Of a DNA stretch of 64,000 nucleotides, positions 35,537 through 44,459 are shown piece by piece. A program made the translations under genes and the position numbers. The notes beneath the pieces are model-generated. The model was not told the DNA's origin. It worked only from the letters and a program-made list of their open reading frames with translations, and did no database searches. Each line of letters begins with the position of its first letter. Positions within the stretch are counted from its first letter, which is position 1. The stretch is from assembly GCF_004758605.1 (NCBI RefSeq), contig NZ_CP038510.1:151501-215500 (forward strand), in the 5' to 3' direction. The DNA comes from Deinococcus metallilatus. GTDB lineage: Bacteria > Deinococcota > Deinococci > Deinococcales > Deinococcaceae.

Positions 35537-36784
35537 TTACTTCGGCAGAGTCTTGAGGTAGGGCACCAGTTGCGCCTGGGCCTGATTGGCGGCGACCTGG
35601 CCGGGCGTGTTGCGGAACATGCTGGACTGGATGGCGTCCCCGACGATCTTGACCATCTCGGCGGGGAAGCGCGGTTCGGCGCGGGCGGTGGGCAGGATCA
35701 GGTCGCGGAAGTCACGTAGGTACGGCTGGTCGTAGTAGCTCTTGCCCGCGGCGGTGACCGACTTGCGCGGGCTGAACTTGGAGTTCACCTTGCTGACCCA
35801 TTCCAGGGGCCGCTGGGTGCCCTGCGCCCACATCCAGGCCGTGAACTTCTTGGCCGCCTCGACGTTCTGGCCCTTGGCGTTCACCACCTGCGTCCAGCCG
35901 CCGTACACGGTGACGGGATTCTTGCCGGTGGGCGTCGGCAGGTGGGTGACGCCGAAATTCACCTTCCCCGCCTCCTTGAGCATCTGGATGGCCCACATGC
36001 CGTCCACGATCATGGCCGCCTTGCCGCTGGCAAAGGGCGTCGAGCCGATGTTGCAGGTGCAGTCCGAGGCGGTGCGCGGCGCGTACCCCCGCTGAATCAG
36101 GGCGCGCCAGAAGTCCAGTGCCTGCGCGGCCCCCCCGCTGTTCATGGTGGCTTGGGTGAGGGAGGGATTGGCGACGTTCGCGCCGGTCTGCCACAGGAAG
36201 GGATACCAGGTGAAGTTCTGGTAGGCCCCCGGCGCGGGTTCGATCACGATGGGGGTCACGCCCGCCGCCTTGAGGGTGGCGCTGGCCTTGAGCACATCGT
36301 TCCAGCTCCGGGGCACGGGAATCTTGTACTTCGCCAGGATGTCCTTGTTGTAGAACAGCGCCACCGGCTCCTGCTCGAAGGGCATGGCGTAGGGCTTACC
36401 GTTCACGGTGACGGCCTGGACGGCGGCGGGCAGCAGGTCGGCGCGCAGGGCGGGCGTGAAGATGCTCGACAGATCGGCGGCCACGCCGCTCGACACGTAC
36501 TGCAAGAAGGTGCCGGGTGAGGCCCAGAACACGTCCGGGCCGCTCCCGGAAGCGAAGGCGGTGGTCAGCACCGGGCCGGTGTAGTCGTTGAAGGGAAAGA
36601 GCTTCAAGGCGACCTGGGTGTCGGGGTTTTCCTTGTTCCACTGATCCACCCAGCCTTGCAGCGCCTTGTTGGCGGTTTCCTCGGGCGTGCCGAACTTCCA
36701 GAATTGCAGGGTGGCGGCCTGCGCGGAACTGGCGAGCAGCAGGCTGGCGGCGAGGGCGAACAGGACCTTCTTGCTCTTCTGCAT
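35537..36784 (-). CDS. Sugar ABC transporter substrate-binding protein (SBP family 1, importer B)
   Basis: 415 residues from MQKSKKV (signal peptide KKVLFALAASLLLASSAQA). The mature protein starts TLQFWKFGTPEETANKAL; typical SBP_bac_1 stretches are VFWASPGTFLQYV, PYAMPFEQEPVALFYNKDI and ASGKAAMIVDGMWAIQML. It binds an oligosaccharide outside the membrane for the permeases 33498-35281. GGAGACTCC region supplies the ribosome site. Ligand unknown; genome context suggests arabino-oligosaccharides. Confidence 0.92.
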   Translation of the reverse strand: MQKSKKVLFALAASLLLASSAQAATLQFWKFGTPEETANKALQGWVDQWNKENPDTQVALKLFPFNDYTGPVLTTAFASGSGPDVFWASPGTFLQYVSSGVAADLSSIFTPALRADLLPAAVQAVTVNGKPYAMPFEQEPVALFYNKDILAKYKIPVPRSWNDVLKASATLKAAGVTPIVIEPAPGAYQNFTWYPFLWQTGANVANPSLTQATMNSGGAAQALDFWRALIQRGYAPRTASDCTCNIGSTPFASGKAAMIVDGMWAIQMLKEAGKVNFGVTHLPTPTGKNPVTVYGGWTQVVNAKGQNVEAAKKFTAWMWAQGTQRPLEWVSKVNSKFSPRKSVTAAGKSYYDQPYLRDFRDLILPTARAEPRFPAEMVKIVGDAIQSSMFRNTPGQVAANQAQAQLVPYLKTLPK

Positions 36785-36868
36785 GGAGTCTCCTTGAGCG
36801 GGATGAGAGAGGCGGGGTGACGGGGGCGGGCAAGGGGGGGAGTGACAATAGGTTCGCACGGTCGTCCT

Positions 36869-37774
36869 TTAGCTCCATTCCAGACGGGCCGCGTACAGCC
36901 CGCATTTGTCCCAGCCGGTATCGGTGATGTAGTAGCTGTCCCCGTCCTGCACGACCTCGGCGGCGTGGACGGCCAGCCGCGCGACCTCCTGCTCGAAGCG
37001 TGCGGGATCGTGCGAGGCGTACACGCGGGTGTCCCGGTAGGAGGACATGGCGCGGCACACGAACAGGTAATACACGCCCTCCCGCTCGACCACGAAGGGG
37101 GATTCGGCGTCGCGCCCGAAGTCGTGCGGGCCGGGCTGCACGTTCACGACCTGCGCGCCGGACCAGTGTTCCAGGTCGGGAGAGCGCCGCATCCGCACGG
37201 CTCCCCGGCGGTCCTCCTCGCCCATCACGCCGGTGTAGTACATCCGCCAGCCGTCCTCGACTTGCAGCAGCATCGGGTCGCGGGCGTGGCCCGGCTCGCG
37301 GAAGATGGGGTTGAGGGGATGGCGCGCCCAGTGCTCGCCGTCCTCGCTGTGCGCGAAGTACAGGCCGTAGTGGTCGCACACGCCCTCCGGATGCTCCGGC
37401 GTCACGCGCGGGCCGCCCGCCGCATAGGCCATCACGTAGCGCCCGCCCTGCCGCACCACGTGCGGCGCCCACAGGAACCGTTCCCCGCGCCAATGGTCCG
37501 CCCGCAGGGTCGGCGGGCACTCCTCCCAGCCACCCTGTTCCAGGCTCGCGCCGCGCGCATGGAAGAAGACCTGCTCGCCCGCGAAGGGATCGGCGGGCCG
37601 CACGCCGCAGATGCCGGTGGCGTGCCACAGCCCGTCCTGACCACGAAAGACGGTGTGGTCGTTGGTGTACCAGTTCCGGTCGTCGCCGGGACGGGCCAGG
37701 TTCGGGTCATAGAGGTGGACGAAGGGTGAGGCGATGCGCGGCGCCGCCACACCGGCGGGGTTCAGGGCGCTCAT
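36869..37774 (-). CDS. GH43-like five-bladed propeller glycoside hydrolase
   Basis: 301 residues; ATG overlaps the stop of the MalG-like gene (ATGA). Blades carry the family pattern: HLYDPNLARPGD with an early Asp (candidate base), WYTNDHTVFRGQDGLWHATG, RFLWAPHVVRQGGRYVMAYAAGG, EPGHARDPMLLQVEDGWRMYYTG (Asp), RDAESPFVVEREGVYYLFVC (Glu, candidate acid). No signal peptide, so it acts in the cytosol. GH43 and relatives cleave arabinofuranosides or xylosides. It is embedded between the two importers. Confidence 0.72.
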   Translation of the reverse strand: MSALNPAGVAAPRIASPFVHLYDPNLARPGDDRNWYTNDHTVFRGQDGLWHATGICGVRPADPFAGEQVFFHARGASLEQGGWEECPPTLRADHWRGERFLWAPHVVRQGGRYVMAYAAGGPRVTPEHPEGVCDHYGLYFAHSEDGEHWARHPLNPIFREPGHARDPMLLQVEDGWRMYYTGVMGEEDRRGAVRMRRSPDLEHWSGAQVVNVQPGPHDFGRDAESPFVVEREGVYYLFVCRAMSSYRDTRVYASHDPARFEQEVARLAVHAAEVVQDGDSYYITDTGWDKCGLYAARLEWS

Positions 37775-38658
37775 CCCTTCACCCCGGACATCGCCAGGCC
37801 CTCGATGATGTAACGTTGCGCGATCAGGAACACCACCAGCAGCGGGAGGATCGCCATGGTTACGGCGGCCATCACCACCGCCAGGCTGCCGGACCCCAAA
37901 AAGCCCTGCAAGATGGAGATGCCGATAGGCAGCGTCATCTTGTCCCAGCTTTTCAGGAAGATCAGCGGCCCCATGTAGTTGTTCCAGCTGGCCGTGAAGG
38001 TGATGATGCCCAGCGCCGACAGCGCGGGGGCCAGTTGCGGCAGCGAGATGCGGGTAAAGACCGTCCACTGGCCCGCACCGTCCACGGCGGCGGCCTCCTC
38101 CAGTTCGCGCGGCTGGCCCAGCATGAACTGCCGCAGCATGAAGACCCCGAACGACGAGGCCAGGGCGGGCAGGACCAGCGCGGCCCCGGTGTCCAGCAGG
38201 TGCAGCCGCGAGAGGCCCAGGTACACCGGGATGACCACCAGACCGGCGGGCACCATCAGGCCCAGCAGCAGGATCGAAAAGAGCGTCTCGCGGCCCCGGA
38301 AGTTCAGCCGTGAGAAGGCGAAGGCTGCCATCGAGCAGTTGAGCAGCACGCCCGCCGTGGTCAGCAGCGCGATCTTGAAGCTGTTCCAGTACATGGTCAA
38401 AAAGGGCACCGAGGAGGTCAGCACGTGGTCGTAGGCCGAGAAGTCCAATCGGCTGGGAAGCAGGGAGGGCGGCAACTTGTACGCCTCGGCGGGCGTGCGG
38501 AATGAGGTGCTGACCATCCACAGGAAGGGCAGCGCCATCAAAAAGGCCCCCAGCACCGCCAGCACCATGAAGGGCAGGTTGCGCCAGTGGATGGCCTGTG
38601 TGGCCGAGAGCCAGCGCTCGGTGGGCGTGGGCGCGGGCACCGGGTTAACGCGCGACAT
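37771..38658 (-). CDS. Carbohydrate ABC transporter permease, MalG-like (importer A)
   Basis: 295 residues. Helices begin at NLPFMVLAVLGAFLMALPFLW; the ATPase-docking loop is EEAAAVDGAGQWTVFTRISLPQLAP; the C terminus is EGLAMSGVKG. It follows the MalF-like partner by 9 bp and overlaps the GH43-like start, so importer A and the hydrolase are translated together. Only about family-level similarity to importer B's permease, so the two importers are not a recent duplication. Confidence 0.92.
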   Translation of the reverse strand: MSRVNPVPAPTPTERWLSATQAIHWRNLPFMVLAVLGAFLMALPFLWMVSTSFRTPAEAYKLPPSLLPSRLDFSAYDHVLTSSVPFLTMYWNSFKIALLTTAGVLLNCSMAAFAFSRLNFRGRETLFSILLLGLMVPAGLVVIPVYLGLSRLHLLDTGAALVLPALASSFGVFMLRQFMLGQPRELEEAAAVDGAGQWTVFTRISLPQLAPALSALGIITFTASWNNYMGPLIFLKSWDKMTLPIGISILQGFLGSGSLAVVMAAVTMAILPLLVVFLIAQRYIIEGLAMSGVKG

Positions 38659-38667
38659 GAAGCCTCC

Positions 38668-39576
38668 TCACGACTGCACCCAGCGCCGCGCGGCGTAGAA
38701 CTGGAAGGCGGTGACGCCCGCGACCAGCAGGAGCAGCACCAGGGCCACCGCAGCGCCCGACCCGATGTCCTGCTGCCCGAAGGCCGCCTCGTACATGTAC
38801 ATGGCGACGCTGCGGGTGGCGTCGCCGGGGCCGCCACCGGTTAAGAGCCGGGTGGAGTCGAAGACCTGGAGCGCCCCAATGGAGGCGAAGGTCACGCAGA
38901 AGAACAAGACGGGCGAGAGCATGGGCAGCTTGATGCGCCAGAAAACGGTCGCGGGACCGGCCCCGTCCAGCGTGGCCGCCTCCAGCACATCGCGGGGGAT
39001 ACCCTGCAAGGCCGCCAGCAGAATCACCATGAAGAAGCCGACGTTCTTCCAGACGTCCATGATGATCACCGACAGCAGGGCCAGCCGCTCGCTGGTCAGC
39101 CAGCCCACACCCTCCAGCCCGGCGGCCCGCAGGAAGTAGTTGATGACGCCCAGATCGGTGGAGTACAGAAATTGCCAGATGGGCACCACGAAGGCCGTGG
39201 CCGTCAGTACCGGCAGGAAGTAGGCCAGGCGCAGCAGGTACAGCAAGGGCCGGGGCATGCGGCGGTCGAGCAGCAGCGCCAGCAGCATCCCCAAGCCCAC
39301 GTTCAGGCTGGTCGCCACCACCGTAAACACCAGCGTGTTGCCGAAGATCTGCCACACGCGGGGGTCGCTGAACATGTAGCTGTAGTTCTCCAGACCCACC
39401 CACTGAGGTCCCGAGGCCAGGCGGTCGTAGTAGGTAAAACTCAGGCCAAAAGTCACCAGGGCCGGAATCAGCACGAAGGCGAGAAAGAGCAGGTAGGCCG
39501 GTGCGGCGAACAGCAGGGCGGCCCGCCCGTCGCGGCGTCTCAGCCCACCCCTCCGTCTGGTCCACAGCGTGGTCAT
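38668..39576 (-). CDS. Carbohydrate ABC transporter permease, MalF/UgpA-like (importer A)
   Basis: 302 residues; six helices starting ALLFAAPAYLLFLAFVLIPALVTFGL. Loop LEAATLDGAGPATVFWRIKLPMLSP is the coupling helix region. It sits 27 bp after the binding-protein gene, the usual SBP-MalF-MalG order. No ATPase gene is present in the operon. Confidence 0.92.
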   Translation of the reverse strand: MTTLWTRRRGGLRRRDGRAALLFAAPAYLLFLAFVLIPALVTFGLSFTYYDRLASGPQWVGLENYSYMFSDPRVWQIFGNTLVFTVVATSLNVGLGMLLALLLDRRMPRPLLYLLRLAYFLPVLTATAFVVPIWQFLYSTDLGVINYFLRAAGLEGVGWLTSERLALLSVIIMDVWKNVGFFMVILLAALQGIPRDVLEAATLDGAGPATVFWRIKLPMLSPVLFFCVTFASIGALQVFDSTRLLTGGGPGDATRSVAMYMYEAAFGQQDIGSGAAVALVLLLLVAGVTAFQFYAARRWVQS

Positions 39577-39603
39577 GCCTTCACCCCCTGGCGGCCCCGC
39601 GCC

Positions 39604-40917
39604 TCACCACTTCACGCGGCTGAGAGAACGGGTCAGTTCGCGGTCCATGTTGTTCAGGGCCGCGTCCAGCGTCTGGTTGTTCGTCATGTAGGCCGTGACG
39701 TTCCGCATCAGGATGTCCTCGACCTGCGAGAAGTTGGGCGGCGAGGCGATGGGCACGGCCGTCTTCGCGCTGCCGTAGAAGATGCCGGAGTTGGCCGGGA
39801 AGTTCAGGAAGGCGGGCAGGCTGGCCGCCGAGCGCCGCGCCGGAATCGCCAGCCCGGCTCCGGCCAGCTCGGCCTGGGACTGCTTGCTGGTCAGCTCCTT
39901 GATGAACTCCCAGGCCAGTTCGGGATTTTTCGAGGTCTTCAGGATGCCGTTGCCCTCGCCGCCGAAGACCGTGTTGGAGGCGGTCTTGCGCGGCACCACG
40001 GCCACGTCGAAATCCTTGAAGCTTTTCACGAAGCTGGCGATGGGCCAGTGGCCGATGGAGATCATGGCGGCCTGCTGCGACACGAAGGCACTTTCACCGG
40101 CACCCGCCTGGAAGGCCGGGGACACCTTGTACTTGTAGATCAGGTCGTGCAGGAATTGCAGCGACTCGCGGAAGCGGGGGTCCTTGACGTTGGACCGGCG
40201 CCAGTCGGGGGTGAGCTTGTCCGTGCCGTTGGTGAGGAACCAGGGGGTTAGGCCGAAACCGTAGGCGGGAACGTAGTAGCCGTACTGCGTGACCTTTCCC
40301 TTGGCGTCCCGCACGGTGAGCTTCTGTGCGGCCTTGAGGAAGTCGTCCCAGGTCCAGGTGGAGCTGGGGGGTTGCAGGCCCGCTTTCTTGAACGCTCCCT
40401 TGTTGTAGTAGATGACGATGTTGTTCCAGGCGGTGGGGAAGAACACCAACTGCTTGTTGTAGCGCATGCTGTTGATGATGTTGGGTTCGACATCGTTGAG
40501 CAGTTCTTTCGCCTGACCGTCCTTGGCCGCGAGGGCATCGAGGTCCAGCATCAGGCCGCGGCTGGCGACGGTCGAGACGCCCTCCAGCGGCATGTCCAGA
40601 ATGTCCGGCGGATTGCCGCTGGCGATCAGGTTCATCACGTTGCTGAGATATTCGGGCCAGCCGTTCGCGGCGGTGAAGCGCTGGACTTTCACGGTCACGT
40701 TGGGGTAACGCTTGTGGAAGCGTTGAATCATCAGGCCCACGGTCTTGACATCGTTCTCGTCCCCGAAGCGCACAACGTTCAGGGTGGCCTTGATGTTGCT
40801 GGGGGGCGCGGCGAGCGCGGGGGTCAGGGCGCCCAGGCTCAACCCGCAGCCGATGACCAGGCTGAGACGGTGGGTCCGGCGGCGCGTGATCTGACGAACT
40901 GGCTTGGCATGCAGCAT
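39604..40917 (-). CDS. Sugar ABC transporter substrate-binding protein (SBP family 1, importer A)
   Basis: 437 residues from ATG 40917 (AAAGGA upstream). The long N-terminal signal has a basic RRRTHR stretch followed by LSLVIGCGLSLGALTPALAA. SBP_bac_1 features are LNVVRFGDENDVKTVGLMIQRF, NPPDILDMPLEGVSTVASRG, QLVFFPTAWNNIVIYYNKGAF and WEFIKELTSKQSQ. It is the first structural gene after the LacI regulator, and a perfect 12-bp LacI-type palindrome lies at 40977-40988 in its leader. Confidence 0.92.
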   Translation of the reverse strand: MLHAKPVRQITRRRTHRLSLVIGCGLSLGALTPALAAPPSNIKATLNVVRFGDENDVKTVGLMIQRFHKRYPNVTVKVQRFTAANGWPEYLSNVMNLIASGNPPDILDMPLEGVSTVASRGLMLDLDALAAKDGQAKELLNDVEPNIINSMRYNKQLVFFPTAWNNIVIYYNKGAFKKAGLQPPSSTWTWDDFLKAAQKLTVRDAKGKVTQYGYYVPAYGFGLTPWFLTNGTDKLTPDWRRSNVKDPRFRESLQFLHDLIYKYKVSPAFQAGAGESAFVSQQAAMISIGHWPIASFVKSFKDFDVAVVPRKTASNTVFGGEGNGILKTSKNPELAWEFIKELTSKQSQAELAGAGLAIPARRSAASLPAFLNFPANSGIFYGSAKTAVPIASPPNFSQVEDILMRNVTAYMTNNQTLDAALNNMDRELTRSLSRVKW

Positions 40918-40976
40918 GTGAGTCCTTTCTGCCCAGCGGGACCGCAGTGCGGTGAAAACAATGGCTCCGAGGGAAC

Positions 40977-40988
40977 GTAAACGTTTAC
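40977..40988. promoter_or_regulatory. LacI-type operator upstream of importer A
   Basis: Perfect palindrome GTAAACGTTTAC with the central CG typical of LacI/GalR operators, 59 bp before the binding-protein ATG. The identical 12-mer occurs at 42101-42112 in the promoter of the adjacent lacI gene. Confidence 0.8.
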
Positions 40989-41025
40989 GGGAGGGGGCGC
41001 GCAAAGGGGTGGAGCTGGGAACCAC

Positions 41026-42033
41026 TCATGACGCACCTGGCGGTCCGGTCGAAGCGCGCACGATCAGTTGGGTGTCCAGCACCTGAATCCTGGCCGCTGG
41101 TTTTCCCTCGATGCGTTCGAAGAGCTGCTCTGCCGCGAGCGTCCCGATCGCGTCGATGGGCTGGGCCACCACCGTCAGCGGCGGATGCATGTACTGCGCC
41201 CAGCGCGCGTCGTCGAAGCCGACCAGGGAGATGTCGTGCGGAATCCGCCGCCCACTTTCCAGCACCGCTCCCAGGGCGCCCGCCATCATCTCGTTGTTCG
41301 CCACGAAGAGGGCGGTCGGCGGCTTGGGCAAGGCGAACAGGCGCTGCGCGGCCCGCATCCCGGAGGCTTCCCGGAAATCACCAAATTCCACGTGCCGTTT
41401 GAGCAAGCGAATGCCCGCCTCCTCCAGGGCCTGCCGAAAGCCTTCCAGGCGCTCCCGCCCGGTGGTCAGATGTTGTGGGCCGGCGATGGTCGCGATCCGT
41501 TGATGGCCCAGACCAATCAGATGTTCGGCGGCCTGCCGTGCGCCCTGCCGGTTGTTGACCAGCACGGCACCGGCGTTCTGGAGGCCGGAGACGCGGTCCA
41601 GATCGACGATGGGGACACCGCGCGCCTCCAGTTCACCCAGAACCGCGACGTTCTCACCCGTCGGGACATGAATGATGCCGCTGACCTGATGGGAGGCGAG
41701 AAAGTGCAGGGCCTCCTGGGCACGCTCCGGTTTTTCGTCGGCGTTGCAGATCAGCACCCCGTACCCACGGGCCTGGGCAATGTCCTCCACGGCCTTGGTA
41801 ATCGAGGCGTAGAACGGGTTGCGGATATCGGACACGATCAGGCCGACGCTGCGCGAACGCCCCTCCCGCAATGACCGCCCAATGGCGTCCGGTCGGTAGC
41901 CCGTCAGTCTGACCGCCTCCAGCACCCGTTGGCGGGTTGGCTCGGGCACGCTTTCCGGCCGGTTGAGGGCGCGTGACACCGTCGCGATGCTCAGGTTCAC
42001 CTGACGGGCAACGTCATGGATGGTGACAGACAA
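41026..42033 (-). CDS. LacI-family transcriptional repressor of the 25.8-42 kb locus
   Basis: 335 residues. The N-terminal HTH and hinge are canonical: VTIHDVARQVNLSIATVSRALNRPESV (residues 3-29) then YRPDAIGRSLREGRS (hinge helix). The effector domain follows from ~60 (VGLIVSDIRNPFYASI, GLGHQRIATIAGPQH, VGFDDARWAQYMHPPLT). Two identical operators, one in its own promoter and one before importer A, indicate autoregulation and control of the downstream sugar genes. The inducer is probably an imported mono- or oligosaccharide. Confidence 0.93.
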   Translation of the reverse strand: MSVTIHDVARQVNLSIATVSRALNRPESVPEPTRQRVLEAVRLTGYRPDAIGRSLREGRSRSVGLIVSDIRNPFYASITKAVEDIAQARGYGVLICNADEKPERAQEALHFLASHQVSGIIHVPTGENVAVLGELEARGVPIVDLDRVSGLQNAGAVLVNNRQGARQAAEHLIGLGHQRIATIAGPQHLTTGRERLEGFRQALEEAGIRLLKRHVEFGDFREASGMRAAQRLFALPKPPTALFVANNEMMAGALGAVLESGRRIPHDISLVGFDDARWAQYMHPPLTVVAQPIDAIGTLAAEQLFERIEGKPAARIQVLDTQLIVRASTGPPGAS

Positions 42034-42100
42034 CGCTTCCTCCGGGGGCGGGACAAATCCGACCTTGTCAGGTCAGAGGGATTGGTTGCAATCTTCGTTT

Positions 42101-42112
42101 GTAAACGTTTAC
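42101..42112. promoter_or_regulatory. LacI-type operator in the lacI promoter
   Basis: Perfect palindrome GTAAACGTTTAC, starting 6 bp downstream of the -10 box on the minus strand, so it spans the transcription start. Identical to the 12-mer at 40977-40988. Confidence 0.8.
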
Positions 42113-42118
42113 GAATGC

Positions 42119-42147
42119 AGCATGAACCTGCGGTCGCTTCTTGTCAA
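42119..42147 (-). promoter_or_regulatory. Promoter of the lacI gene (arabinan-type locus)
   Basis: On the minus strand: TTGACA (42147-42142), 17-bp spacer, CATGCT (42124-42119). The operator follows immediately. Consensus -35 and correct spacing make this credible despite the weak -10. Confidence 0.6.
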
Positions 42148-42180
42148 TCCCCGATGACCGCGCAGAGAGCTTGCTTCCAG

Positions 42181-42279
42181 GTCCCCGCTGGTGAGACTGA
42201 CCAGGGCCGCGAACCTCTCGGTCACCACCGTCTCCAGCGGGTAGATGGAGACAGGCGCCCCGCGGTCCACTTCCGTGAA
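42181..42279 (-). pseudogene. Possible remnant of an AbiEii-type nucleotidyltransferase toxin
   Basis: Minus-strand reading of 33 codons contains VSIYPLETVVTERFAALVSLT, like the conserved segment (YP.ETV.AEK..ALVSLG) of AbiEii/AbiGii toxins. Upstream and downstream the resemblance ends, and no start codon is present. Based on one short motif. Confidence 0.35.
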
Positions 42280-42361
42280 GTTCTTTCACGACCTGAGAGC
42301 GTTCCTTATCTGTCATCGTTCCAACCAACGGCCACAAGACCGAGTCGACCCCAGTGCAGGA

Positions 42362-44398
42362 TCAGATCGGTTGGACCTGGACCTCCCACACATCGACGCC
42401 GTTTGCCTCGCACAGCACGGCGACCCCACCGGGTGGGAGAGGGTTCGGGTCCCTGGCTTCCAGCATTGCCCTGCCGACCCTGGCCTGCAGCGATCCCTCC
42501 ACGACCGTGAGGCAGAGTTCCAGCCGCTCGCCCGGCTCCCAGAGGGAGGGCGCCTGGGCCAGCACCACCCGCTCGGCGTCCCGCTGGCGCACCAGTTCGA
42601 CGAGTCCCGGCCTCACCCACAGCGCGTAGTGGCGGCGCAGCCCACGCGTATGAACGGCCAGCCCGAGCGGGGCGGGCAACTGGGCGGACATCACGGCCCG
42701 CAGGCGCAGGCTGGTCCAGTCGCGGGCGTCCAGCAGGAGTTGCCCGACGCCCTCATGCTGGGAAAAGCGCATCAGGCCGGGACTCTTGATGTCGATGCGC
42801 CCGGCGGCATTGATCCAGGCCCGCCGCCACATCTGCCCGGCGCCCGGCGGACGGGTAAGCTGCAAGGTCGGCACGCCCTGCCAGTCCAGGTGGCGCAGGA
42901 TCAGGGTGCCCGCGCCCTCCAACTGCAACCCGATGCGGGCGACGGGCAAGGCCCTCAGGTCGGGCACCGTCCAGGTCAGATCGTGCGTGCCGGGCTGGAG
43001 GAGCGTTGCTTCGGCATTCAGCGTGACGGGTTGATCTTCCGCGTCGTAGTGATCCAGCGTCCACGCGACCGTGAGGGGTGCGTCCACCCTCACCCGCGCC
43101 GTGACCCGCTGACCCGGGTGGAGGGTCGGACTGGCGAGCAGCGTGTAGTTCCAGCCCTGACCCAGGTTGCGGGTATAGGGCGTGTCGTGCGGGTTCGGCA
43201 CCTCTGGGGGCAGAAAGGTCGCCACAGTCGCGCGGCCCGCGCCGTTCACGGTCAGGTGCAGGCCGTCTGGGTAAGGCTGCACCTCCACGCCCTCCCCCTG
43301 GAAGCCCTGCACACTTCCCGGCAGGCGGAAGTGGTAGCGCGGAGGCCTCTCCGGCAGCGGCAGCCCGTGCAGGACGTGGGCCAGGCGCACGAGGTTATCC
43401 GTGACCTGCACGGCGTCCGTAACGGCCCGCGAGCCTTCGGCGCTGCACACGAACAGACGGTCGGCGACCGGTTCCCGCCAGCGCTCCGGAATCGCGTTCA
43501 AGCCGCAGAGCAGGCCCATCAGCGCGCCGACGTTCCCGACATTGCAGTCGGTGTCCCAGCCGCAGGTGTTGCAGATGACGAGCGTCTCCTCGAAGTCGCC
43601 GCCGCCGTAAAGCAGGCTGAGCAGGATGACGCCGTGGTTGGGGATGACGTGCACGTTGCCGGGGTACAGGTGGTAGCCGTAATACTTCTCCAGCTCGGCG
43701 AAAGCGTCCCGCCAGTTAGGAAGGGTGGCGTGCCACTGCCGCACGTCGCGGTACAGGCGCGCCAGCGTCCCCTCCGGCGGAAGGGTGGCCTGCGCAGCGT
43801 CCAGCAGCTCCTCCAGTGGGCGGCGGGTGAAGGCCAGGGCCTCCATGACGGCCAGGGCCACCGCCGCGTCCACCGCCTCGCCGTCGTGACTGACCTGCGC
43901 GGCGGCGCGGGCGAGCCTCGCGGCCAGCTCGGGGTTGTTCGGCGCGAGCATGGCCCAGCCATCGATGAAGATCTGCGCCCCGATCTGCTCGGCAGCGGGG
44001 CGGCCATTCAGGGCGATGCTGCCGCTCTGCGGCGCGGGAATGCCGCTTTTTAGGCGGATATACGCGGTTTCCTCGGTGCTGTTGCCCATGCCGCCCCACC
44101 ACAGGATGCTGCGGCCCTCCACGATCTGGTTCAGCCAGGTCAGCCCGATCTCGCGGCTGCCCAGATGCGGCCCGTGTTCCTCGATGGCGCGCACGAAGGC
44201 GAAGGTGCCGGAGAGGTCGTCGTCACTCACGATCAGCGGGCGGCCCTGAGCCTCGTGCACGTAGTCGCGCACCTCACCGAAGCGCTCCACGATGCGCGCG
44301 TGCGTCCAGCCCTCGATGGGGCGGCCCAGGTACACGCCGATCATCTTTCCCAGCACCCCGGCGTACACGCGCTCGGCGTAGTCTGCGGGCAGCGTCAC
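42362..44398 (-). CDS. Large ADP-ribosylglycohydrolase-family protein with C-terminal beta-rich extension
   Basis: 678 residues; GTG start. Residues ~5-340 are the DraG/ARH helical domain: VYAGVLGKMIGVYLGRPIEG, the metal-site motif VSDDDLSGTFAFV (three Asp), and the second site GWDTDCNVGNVGALMGLLCG. The extra ~330 residues have strand-rich segments (PGTHDLTWTVPDLRALPVARIGLQLEGAG, LELCLTVVEGSLQARVG) reminiscent of a concanavalin/jelly-roll sugar-binding module. No signal peptide. It may hydrolyse an N- or O-ribosyl/glycosyl bond in an imported compound. This fusion is about twice the usual length. Confidence 0.83.
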   Translation of the reverse strand: MTLPADYAERVYAGVLGKMIGVYLGRPIEGWTHARIVERFGEVRDYVHEAQGRPLIVSDDDLSGTFAFVRAIEEHGPHLGSREIGLTWLNQIVEGRSILWWGGMGNSTEETAYIRLKSGIPAPQSGSIALNGRPAAEQIGAQIFIDGWAMLAPNNPELAARLARAAAQVSHDGEAVDAAVALAVMEALAFTRRPLEELLDAAQATLPPEGTLARLYRDVRQWHATLPNWRDAFAELEKYYGYHLYPGNVHVIPNHGVILLSLLYGGGDFEETLVICNTCGWDTDCNVGNVGALMGLLCGLNAIPERWREPVADRLFVCSAEGSRAVTDAVQVTDNLVRLAHVLHGLPLPERPPRYHFRLPGSVQGFQGEGVEVQPYPDGLHLTVNGAGRATVATFLPPEVPNPHDTPYTRNLGQGWNYTLLASPTLHPGQRVTARVRVDAPLTVAWTLDHYDAEDQPVTLNAEATLLQPGTHDLTWTVPDLRALPVARIGLQLEGAGTLILRHLDWQGVPTLQLTRPPGAGQMWRRAWINAAGRIDIKSPGLMRFSQHEGVGQLLLDARDWTSLRLRAVMSAQLPAPLGLAVHTRGLRRHYALWVRPGLVELVRQRDAERVVLAQAPSLWEPGERLELCLTVVEGSLQARVGRAMLEARDPNPLPPGGVAVLCEANGVDVWEVQVQPI

Positions 44399-44459
44399 AG
44401 GGCGCTCCGGGTGCGCAGGATCAGGTCAAGGAGACGGTTAAGGACCATGCTGGCGGCCA

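Larger units (their letters stand above)
42034..42361. other. 328-bp intergenic region with lacI promoter and a toxin remnant
   Basis: Holds the lacI promoter and operator (42101-42147) and, further upstream, a short stretch resembling a nucleotidyltransferase-type (AbiEii) fragment. The end of the ADP-ribosylglycohydrolase gene lies at 42362. No terminator with a T-tract is recognisable. Confidence 0.55.
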
